Shown here piece after piece: positions 7,104-11,405 of a DNA stretch of 11,405 nt. The notes below the pieces were generated by a model, which saw only the letters and a list, made by a program, of their open reading frames with translations, did not search any database and had not been told where the DNA came from. Each line of letters begins with the position of its first letter. Position 1 is the first letter of the stretch. Made by a program: the position numbers and the translations under genes. The stretch is from Bacteroidales bacterium. GTDB lineage: Bacteria > Bacteroidota > Bacteroidia > Bacteroidales > Bacteroidaceae. The stretch lies in NCBI GenBank assembly GCA_004555055.1, contig SFJN01000078.1, positions 1 through 11,405 of the forward strand, read 5' to 3'.

Positions 7104-9167
7104 ATGTACAACCGCACTCTTGTCACCGCCGCCCTGCCCTATGCCAACGGCGGTGTTCACATCGGACATCTTGCCGGAGTCTATGTGCCGGCCGACATCT
7201 ACGTGCGCTACCTCCGCCTGAAGGGACGCCCCGTAATGTTTGTCTGCGGCTCGGACGAGCACGGCGTACCCGTCACCATCAGGGCACGCAAGGAGGGCGT
7301 CACGACCCAGGAGGTCGTCGACAGATACCACAACATCATCCGCGACTCCTTCGAACGTTTCGGAATCTCCTTCGACATCTACAGCCGTACCACCAGCCCC
7401 ACACACCACAAATTTGCTGCCGATTTCTTCCGCCATCTTTACGACAACGGGAAACTTCAGGAAATCACCGAAGAACAATTCTGCGACGAGGTGACGGGTG
7501 AGTTCCTCACCGACCGCAACATCGTCGGCGAATGTCCGCGATGCCATGCACAGGGGGCATACGGCGACCAGTGCGAAAAATGCGGTGCCACACTCAGTCC
7601 CGACGAACTGATCAACCCCACCAACAAGAACAATCCCGGACACGGATTGGTGAAACGCCCTACCAAAAACTGGTATCTCCCCTTGGGCGACTATCAGCAA
7701 TGGCTCAGAAAGTGGATTCTCGAAGACCACACCGAGTGGCGTGCAAACGTCTACGGACAGTGCAAGTCGTGGCTCGACATGGACCTCCAGCCCCGCGCCA
7801 TGACGCGCGACCTCGACTGGGGAATCCCCGTTCCCGTTGAGGGTGCCGAGGGCAAAGTACTCTACGTATGGTTCGACGCTCCCATCGGATACATCAGCAA
7901 CACCAAGGACCTTTGCGAGGGAGACCCCGAACGCTGGGGCAGCTGGCAGACCTGGTGGCAGGACGAGAGCACACGTCTCGTACACTTTATCGGAAAGGAC
8001 AACATCGTTTTCCACTGCCTCATCTTCCCCACCATGATGAAGGCCCACGGCGGATACATCATGCCCGACAATGTGCCGGCAAACGAATTCCTCAACTTAG
8101 AGAACGACAAGATTAGCACTTCCCGCAACTGGGCAGTGTGGCTCCACGAATACCTCGACGACTTCCCGGGCAAACAGGACGTCATGCGATATGTACTGAC
8201 CGCCAACGCCCCCGAAACCAAGGACAACAACTTTACGTGGGCAGATTTCCAGGCACGCAACAACAACGAACTGGTGGCCGTCTACGGCAACTTCGTCAAC
8301 CGCGCCCTGCAACTCACCCAGAAGTATTTCGACGGTATGGTGCCACCCTGCGGTGAACTCTCCGAGGCCGACCGCGCCACCATCGAAGAATTCCATGCCA
8401 TAAAGGACGAACTGGAACGCCTCATCGAGACTTTCCATTTCCGCGATGCACAGAAAGAGGCCATGAACCTGGCCCGCATCGGCAACAAATACCTCGCCGA
8501 TGCCGAACCGTGGAAAGTCTTCGCCACCGACCCCCAGCGTACCGCCACCATCCTGCACCTCGCACTCCAGCTCACTGCCAACCTGGCCATCGCCTTCGAA
8601 CCCTTCCTGCCCTTCTCCAGCGCAAGCCTTCGCGAAATGCTTGCACTCGACCACCTCGACTGGGAGCAGCTGGGAAGAACCGACATCCTGCAGACCGGAC
8701 ACCAGCTGCAGAAACCGCACCTCCTCTTCGAGAAAATCGACGACGCCACCATACAGCAACAGCTCGACCGGCTTGAAAACATCAAACGCGAGAACGAACG
8801 TGCCAACTACCGCGCCAACGATGTCCGCCCCGACGTCACCATCGACGACTTCGGCAAGCTCGACCTCCGCGTGGGTACCGTCCTCGAATGCGAACGCCTG
8901 AAGAAGAACAAGAAGCTTCTCCGCTTCACCATTGCCGACGGTCTTGAGAACCGCCAGATTCTTTCGGGCATCGCAGCAGAGTACGACCCGTCGGAACTCA
9001 TCGGCCGTCAGGTGGTCTTCATCGCCAACCTTCCCGCCCGCACCTTCAAGGTCGGTAAGGAGGAGCTTATCAGCGAAGGTATGATTCTCTCCGCAGCGAA
9101 CTACGACGGACGACTCAGCGTAGTAACCGTCGACCGCGAGGTGATGCCGGGCAGCGAGGTGGGATAA
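7104..9167 (+). CDS. metG: methionyl-tRNA synthetase with C-terminal tRNA-binding domain
   Basis: This 687-residue class I synthetase charges tRNA-Met, both initiator and elongator. TLVTAALPYANGGVHIGH (5-22) holds the HIGH signature (19-22). A zinc knuckle is formed by Cys144, Cys147, Cys157 and Cys160 (CPRC...CEKC), and the KMSKS counterpart is KISTS (336-340). ATRDLDWGIPVP-like MTRDLDWGIPVP (233-244) and YVWFDAPIGYIS (254-265) line the methionine site. Residues about 390-560 are the helical anticodon-binding domain. From about 577 a Trbp111/EMAP-type OB domain follows (FGKLDLRVGTVLECERLKK, 583-601), which gives dimerisation and extra tRNA affinity. Length matches the long bacterial form. 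The first ATG places HIGH at the usual distance; no SD is seen. It stands alone, with its own promoter and terminator. Confidence 0.97.
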   Translation: MYNRTLVTAALPYANGGVHIGHLAGVYVPADIYVRYLRLKGRPVMFVCGSDEHGVPVTIRARKEGVTTQEVVDRYHNIIRDSFERFGISFDIYSRTTSPTHHKFAADFFRHLYDNGKLQEITEEQFCDEVTGEFLTDRNIVGECPRCHAQGAYGDQCEKCGATLSPDELINPTNKNNPGHGLVKRPTKNWYLPLGDYQQWLRKWILEDHTEWRANVYGQCKSWLDMDLQPRAMTRDLDWGIPVPVEGAEGKVLYVWFDAPIGYISNTKDLCEGDPERWGSWQTWWQDESTRLVHFIGKDNIVFHCLIFPTMMKAHGGYIMPDNVPANEFLNLENDKISTSRNWAVWLHEYLDDFPGKQDVMRYVLTANAPETKDNNFTWADFQARNNNELVAVYGNFVNRALQLTQKYFDGMVPPCGELSEADRATIEEFHAIKDELERLIETFHFRDAQKEAMNLARIGNKYLADAEPWKVFATDPQRTATILHLALQLTANLAIAFEPFLPFSSASLREMLALDHLDWEQLGRTDILQTGHQLQKPHLLFEKIDDATIQQQLDRLENIKRENERANYRANDVRPDVTIDDFGKLDLRVGTVLECERLKKNKKLLRFTIADGLENRQILSGIAAEYDPSELIGRQVVFIANLPARTFKVGKEELISEGMILSAANYDGRLSVVTVDREVMPGSEVG

Positions 9168-9220
9168 GGCATCCCTCGTCCCCTCCACTACAGAAAACAC
9201 ACGGTTTCACCGCATATTCC

Positions 9221-9261
9221 AATCCCTCTGGCGATTCCATGAAATCGCCAGAGGGATTTTT
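9221..9261 (+). terminator. intrinsic terminator of metG
   Basis: A perfect 16-bp stem (AATCCCTCTGGCGATT at 9221-9236, mirrored at 9243-9258) with a 6-nt loop, running into TTTTTCTTTT. It lies 54 nt past the metG stop and is oriented for it. Confidence 0.93.
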
Positions 9262-9325
9262 CTTTTCCCGTTGGGTGGAGGACGATAGGGGCGGGGTACG
9301 GCTTGTGGCGCCTCACGCCCCACAC

Positions 9326-9356
9326 AAAAAAAAGTGCCACAGAAACTCTGTAGCAC
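9326..9356 (-). terminator. intrinsic terminator of RNA-A
   Basis: The minus strand reads GUGCUACAGA, loop GUU, UCUGUGGCAC, then eight U (9333 to 9326): a 10-bp stem with one U-G. Copy B changes an A-U pair to G-C at the sixth position, consistent with selection for the stem. Confidence 0.85.
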
Positions 9357-9538
9357 CCTCCATAGGAATAAAAAAGAGAAGCATTCGTCCTTTCACTGCG
9401 AGAATTGTCGCTTGCCATCCATCAATAACAGAAAAGCGTGAACGTCTTCCTCCAAGGACATTAGCAGCAATAACCGACGGATATGCTCCCTTACAATAAC
9501 AAATTCCGCACCCGGAACTTAATGAAACAATTAATAGA
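9326..9538 (-). ncRNA. candidate structured small RNA, copy A
   Basis: A transcript of about 213 nt is bounded by a TAnnTTTG promoter and a strong terminator. Its 5' region forms the 8-bp hairpin AAGUUCCG-GGUG-CGGAAUUU (9501-9520). The copy at 10255-10461 keeps the loop and changes the two outermost pairs on both sides, which is covariation. A core of about 110 nt follows, closed by GGGAGCAU (9483-9490) with AUGCUUCU (9377-9384, one or two G-U) and followed by six U; inside, GUCCU/AGGAC, UUCAC/GUGAA and GCUU/AAGC can pair in nested order. The core is unlike that of copy B. The only frame across it (77 codons) starts with TTG in the -7 box and runs through the terminator, so this is not coding. 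I do not recognise the family; the Bacteroidales-1 (6S-like) RNA is a candidate to exclude. The end at 9538 is approximate. Confidence 0.6.
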
Positions 9539-9543
9539 TGCTG

Positions 9544-9596
9544 CAAAGGTACAACCTTAGGAGTTAACGAGGCTTTTCAAATCATAAAATTGACGA
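9544..9596 (-). promoter_or_regulatory. promoter and upstream element of RNA-A
   Basis: The -7 box TACCTTTG is at 9551 to 9544 (minus). The 15-mer TCGTCAATTTTATGA (9596 to 9582) begins 31 nt upstream and recurs exactly, at the same spacing, before RNA-B. That position suits an activator or UP-like site. No clear -33 TTG is visible. Confidence 0.6.
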
Positions 9597-9599
9597 AAT

Positions 9600-9645
9600 G
9601 AACGTCCTTTGTTAATATTATCATGCTGCGGGACGTTCTTTTTTT
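9600..9645 (+). terminator. terminator-like hairpin, plus strand
   Basis: GAACGTCC (9600-9607) is mirrored by GGACGTTC (9631-9638), with a 23-nt loop and seven T. On the plus strand this is a plausible intrinsic terminator, but no plus-strand gene or promoter precedes it after metG's own terminator. It also lies just upstream of the RNA-A promoter, so it may be an operator. Copy B has other short inverted repeats in the same place. Confidence 0.45.
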
Positions 9646-9717
9646 CGTATTTTTGGTACATTGAAAACAAGGAAAAATCGGAATGTATCGTGAATGTAAA
9701 TTGAGAAGGAGACGCAC

Positions 9718-9754
9718 GATACCCCGAAAAATCCATATTCTCCCCAGGGGTATC
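9718..9754 (-). other. inverted repeat after the DUF2589-like frame
   Basis: GATACCCC (9718-9725) is mirrored by GGGGTATC (9747-9754) around a 21-nt loop, 16 nt past the stop of the DUF2589-like frame. There is no U-tract on the minus strand. It could be a weak terminator or mRNA 3'-end hairpin. Confidence 0.35.
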
Positions 9755-9769
9755 AGCCCTGTTGCAGCG

Positions 9770-10186
9770 TCATTCTTCATTGGCAAGGACTGCCATATCG
9801 TTGGACATCAGCTCAATGAGTTTGCTGATTCCCGAAGGCAATGATGCCGGAGTGGCACGCATCTGAATGTCAATGTAGTTCTTGGCCTGAACCTCCGATG
9901 TGGCTGATGTGGACACATTTCCCCTCATGTATTTCGCTTTAAGGCTGCCCTTGCTACATGTCGTGACGGTGGCTTTAAAAGAAAAGTCAACGGCATCAAT
10001 CTGCAGATAGGGCACCGGTACAAGCATGATGAGCGGCATCGTCAGACGTCGGTATCTGCCATTGGCCTGATAAAGGAAGGTAACGGTCACGGGCTCCAAA
10101 TCACCGACAACATCCGTCGATTTCTGAAAAGGCGCGGAAAAGCGTGGCCTCCGTAAGGCATACGGGTGGTGCGGAAACAGGCGCAT
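9770..10186 (-). CDS. DUF2589-like protein, probably missing its N-terminus
   Basis: The 138-residue frame contains DLEPVTVTFLYQANGRYRR (residues 29-47), TMPLIMLVPVPYLQIDAVDF (about 49-68), a Ser/Thr-rich variable stretch and SLPSGISKLIELMSND near the end. From memory this order, in particular PLIxLVPVPYLxI followed by xxDFxFKA, is that of the DUF2589 family, whose function is unknown. Family members usually carry some 50-60 more residues at the front, including a LIGAPL-type segment. Here an in-frame TGA stands just before the ATG, and the first 20 residues (MRLFPHHPYALRRPRF) are unlike the family. No promoter is visible between the RNA-B terminator, 70-odd nt upstream, and the ATG. The frame is either a truncated remnant or a short variant. 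It sits between two small-RNA copies. Confidence 0.55.
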   Translation of the reverse strand: MRLFPHHPYALRRPRFSAPFQKSTDVVGDLEPVTVTFLYQANGRYRRLTMPLIMLVPVPYLQIDAVDFSFKATVTTCSKGSLKAKYMRGNVSTSATSEVQAKNYIDIQMRATPASLPSGISKLIELMSNDMAVLANEE

Positions 10187-10254
10187 GTCGCTCCCAACAT
10201 GTCATAACAGGGGAACGTGGAGGTGATTTCACGGCATACCGCGGCGGAAGGCAC

Positions 10255-10284
10255 AAAAAAAAGTGCCGCAGAAAACCGCAGCAC
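10255..10284 (-). terminator. intrinsic terminator of RNA-B
   Basis: Minus strand GUGCUGCGG, loop UUUU, CUGCGGCAC, then eight U (10262 to 10255). The 9-bp stem has two wobble pairs and is homologous to the RNA-A terminator. Confidence 0.85.
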
Positions 10285-10461
10285 CCTCCATTGATATTAG
10301 AGAAAAAAAGACATAAATCCGGGCCGTATCAGAATCTTTTCAACACTTCAACGAATTGACTATTTTATGTTTTGATGGGATTGCAACGCAGATAAGCCAG
10401 GAAACTTATGTCTTACATCAAACCGATTCCGCACCCGAAACCGTTGACAATTATAAATAGA
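10255..10461 (-). ncRNA. candidate structured small RNA, copy B
   Basis: A transcript of about 207 nt, laid out like copy A. The 5' hairpin CGGUUUCG-GGUG-CGGAAUCG (10424-10443) keeps the GGUG loop and 8 pairs; the two outer pairs are C-G and G-C where copy A has A-U and A-U. The core is closed by GACAUAAG (10405-10412) with UUUAUGUC (10310-10317), followed by seven U. UUUGAUG just after the 5' hairpin can pair with CAUCAAA inside the core, which with the closing helix would make a pseudoknot or an alternative fold. A UCAA-UUCG-UUGA hairpin also lies in the core. The last 30 nt again match copy A. There is no frame that respects its borders. The family is not recognised and the 5' end is approximate. 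Confidence 0.6.
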
Positions 10462-10466
10462 CACTG

Positions 10467-10519
10467 CAAAATTAAGGCAAAACCTGCAAAAACACCCGCA
10501 CAATTCATAAAATTGACGA
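10467..10519 (-). promoter_or_regulatory. promoter and upstream element of RNA-B
   Basis: The -7 box TAATTTTG is at 10474 to 10467 (minus). The 15-mer TCGTCAATTTTATGA (10519 to 10505) starts 31 nt upstream, exactly as at RNA-A. The distance from the -7 box to the 5' hairpin (24 nt) is also identical in both. Confidence 0.6.
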
Positions 10520-10636
10520 TATGATAAACATTTTTATATCGACATCACCCGCCGATGTATACACCTGTCATCGATTTTGGTACAATGGGAAAAAGCGGAA
10601 AAAGGCGATGTATCATAAATGTATATTGGTGGAAGT

Positions 10637-11021
10637 TTTCCCCATATAGGCCAAAAGGATGAGAAAAGCGCGCCCGCGAACACAAAAGACGGCAGAAAAG
10701 GAAGGGGGAAACGACGGAAAAACACGTGGGGAGGCATCGGAAAATCCGGAGATCATTCCGGATGCTTTCCGGCCAATCCACAGAAAAAGGGACCCACATT
10801 GCCTTTTGTTCCGGCAACATGAGTCCCAATATAAGAAGCATCAGCAGGGATTACCCCAGGTCGGGCAGCACTCCTTGTATCATAAAAATGACGAGGAAGG
10901 GGATGCTATGCAAGCATTGCTGTTACGCACTCTTTCAAAGATGGCCGCTTCAAAGCCCACTCTTCTTGCAGTCTGTGCATGAATGGCATGTACGGAAACC
11001 CTCCGATTAGGTTACGGAACG
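10637..11021. other. non-coding stretch with two strong hairpins
   Basis: I find no credible gene. Contents are a 12-bp hairpin at 10738-10771 (CGGAAAATCCGG against CCGGATgcTTTCCG, 2-nt bulge, no U-tract), the orphan terminator at 10784-10827 and, at 10880-10894, a near copy (one mismatch) of the 15-mer found before RNA-A and RNA-B, here without a -7 box at 31 nt. Plus-strand frames across it are basic and low in recognisable content. Confidence 0.5.
10784..10827 (-). terminator. orphan intrinsic terminator
   Basis: The minus strand reads GGGACUCAUGUUGCC (10827 to 10813), a 9-nt loop, GGCAAUGUGGGUCCC (10803 to 10789) and five U. All 15 positions pair, three as G-U. No gene ends just before it. 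The nearest minus-strand TAnnTTTG box upstream is at 11265-11272, so it may be the distal end of the RNA-C transcript. Confidence 0.8.
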
Positions 11022-11025
11022 GCGG

Positions 11026-11259
11026 AAAAAAACAACTCTCGCTGCAGGGCGGACGCTTATGAAGCATCGCGCCGATATCCTGGCCAAGCCTTGTAAACGA
11101 TCAAAATGCATAACACTATCAGTAAACCTTTTGGCAGGAAAAACATTCAGTCGTCCGCTTTCCTCGCAGACAACCAAGGCAAATTGCGGAGTCAAAGGCA
11201 GTAATATCATTTCCGTTAAACGCGAAACAAAAAGATGAAACGCGGACAACTTCATAAAC
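11026..11259 (-). ncRNA. candidate structured RNA, RNA-C
   Basis: A perfect -7 box (11265-11272) would start a transcript near 11259. The RNA can fold with nested helices: P1 closes the ends, UUAUGAAG (11257 to 11250) with CUUCAUAA (11064 to 11057), 8 bp; P2 pairs AGUUGUCCGC (11251 to 11242) with GCGGACGACU (11158 to 11149), 10 bp with one U-G; P3 pairs CCUGCCAA (11138 to 11131) with UUGGCCAGG (11087 to 11079), one bulge. A short GAGA-loop hairpin (11032-11045) and seven U (11032 to 11026) follow. P1 and P2 share the AG at 11250-11251, so one pair must fray. The 82-codon frame here begins only about 4 nt past the expected start and runs through the U-tract, which argues against coding. Family not recognised; transcription may run on to the terminator at 10784. 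Confidence 0.42.
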
Positions 11260-11264
11260 TACTA

Positions 11265-11272
11265 CAAATGTA
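11265..11272 (-). promoter_or_regulatory. -7 box of RNA-C
   Basis: Minus-strand TACATTTG is a perfect TAnnTTTG. No clear -33 TTG is found, and the upstream 15-mer of RNA-A and RNA-B is absent. Confidence 0.45.
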
Positions 11273-11313
11273 CATGCTTGAAATATCCTCAGGCTTTTTG
11301 TATTCAGTCTGTT

Positions 11314-11331
11314 CCCGGATGTTGTTCCGGG
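11314..11331. other. short perfect hairpin
   Basis: CCCGGA-TGTTGT-TCCGGG, a 6-bp stem with a 6-nt loop and no U-tract on either side. Its GGATGTTGT recurs on the opposite strand at 11393-11401, inside the tRNA-like end. Confidence 0.4.
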
Positions 11332-11367
11332 CATGGCTGTAAAGGACAACCTTGTGCTGTATCGACA

Positions 11368-11405
11368 GGATATTCAGGGGAATCGAACCCCGACAACATC
11401 CTTTC
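11368..11405 (-). tRNA. possible 3' end of a tRNA, cut by the window edge
   Basis: On the minus strand GGGG-TTCGATT-CCCC (11391 to 11377) is a canonical T-arm loop with a 4-bp stem; the fifth pair would be C-T. It is followed by TGAATATCC, which could be a 65th base, a 7-nt acceptor strand and a discriminator C; CCA is not encoded. The anticodon and 5' half lie beyond the window, so the amino acid cannot be named. It could equally be the end of a tmRNA, or a tRNA fragment left by an integrated element. Confidence 0.4.

Larger units (their letters stand above)
9326..9713. repeat. diverged direct repeat, unit A
   Basis: Unit A (9326-9713) and unit B (10255-10636) match in order: terminator, TGGAGGGTGC block, 5' hairpin, -7 box, upstream 15-mer and a distal block read on the plus strand as TTTTGGTACA...ATGTA..ATTG. 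The offset is about 923-929 bp throughout. The RNA core and the inverted-repeat segment upstream of the 15-mer are not alike between the two. The unit looks like an old duplication whose ends are conserved and whose core is not. Confidence 0.7.
10255..10636. repeat. diverged direct repeat, unit B
   Basis: Partner of the unit at 9326-9713. The distal block at 10573-10636 (TTTTGGTACAATGG ... GATGTATC.TAAATGTA) matches 9652-9713. No second DUF2589-like frame is found to its right, so only the RNA part of the unit is duplicated in this window. Confidence 0.7.

Noticed and set aside
7089..9200. Long minus-strand frames opposite metG
   Set aside because: Shadows of metG; compositionally odd and without motifs.
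9313..9546. 77-codon minus-strand frame over RNA-A
   Set aside because: It begins with TTG inside the -7 box and reads through the terminator stem and U-tract.
10619..11010. Plus-strand frames of 67-107 codons
   Set aside because: Basic, low-information translations crossing two strong hairpins; no domain and no promoter or start signal.
11158..11165. GAGGAAAG on the minus strand, as in RNase P RNA
   Set aside because: Only eight bases match; the other conserved RNase P regions are absent and the candidate RNA is too short.
11007..11349. Overlapping 82- and 76-codon minus-strand frames, the latter with CLGC...CFSC
   Set aside because: One reads through a U-tract, the other spans the promoter; the Cys pairs alone are not enough to claim a zinc protein.
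9262..11405. CRISPR array or retron in the repeat-rich right part
   Set aside because: There are only two long diverged units, no short regular repeats with spacers, and no cas or reverse transcriptase gene in the window.

Overview
The window looks like chromosome of a Bacteroidota species, most likely a Prevotella-type Bacteroidales. The evidence is a single-chain SecD-SecF fusion, a MetRS with a C-terminal tRNA-binding domain, a HolB and MetF of the type seen in this phylum, several perfect TAnnTTTG -7 promoter boxes, and the near absence of Shine-Dalgarno sequences. Base composition is roughly balanced. The species call is inference.

Left part (1-6850): four minus-strand housekeeping genes, read right to left. 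secDF (protein export motor) starts at 6638 behind a TAnnTTTG promoter and ends before a 15-bp hairpin. After a gene-poor gap of about 400 bases come a family 2 glycosyltransferase, metF (methylene-THF reductase) and holB (clamp-loader delta' subunit), possibly one transcription unit. A short leader motif, roughly TTTATAGA..ACCCYTA, recurs upstream of holB, the glycosyltransferase and secDF, with an orphan copy in the gap. Bases 1-68 lie downstream of holB and hold nothing I can name.

Middle (6850-9261): metG (methionyl-tRNA synthetase) is divergent from secDF, has its own TAnnTTTG box and a leader of about 190 nt, and ends at a textbook intrinsic terminator.

Right part (9262-11405): no ordinary housekeeping gene. 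It holds what look like small structured RNA genes on the minus strand. RNA-A (about 9326-9538) and RNA-B (about 10255-10461) are diverged copies. They share a promoter, an upstream 15-mer at identical spacing, a 5' hairpin with two compensatory base-pair changes and a covarying terminator, but have unrelated cores of about 110 nt. Between them is a DUF2589-like reading frame that seems to lack its N-terminal third. Further right are an orphan 15-bp terminator, a third candidate RNA (RNA-C, about 11026-11259) that can fold into a closed three-helix structure, and at the edge a T-arm that may be the 3' end of a tRNA on the minus strand. The tandem RNA cluster is the most unusual content of the window.
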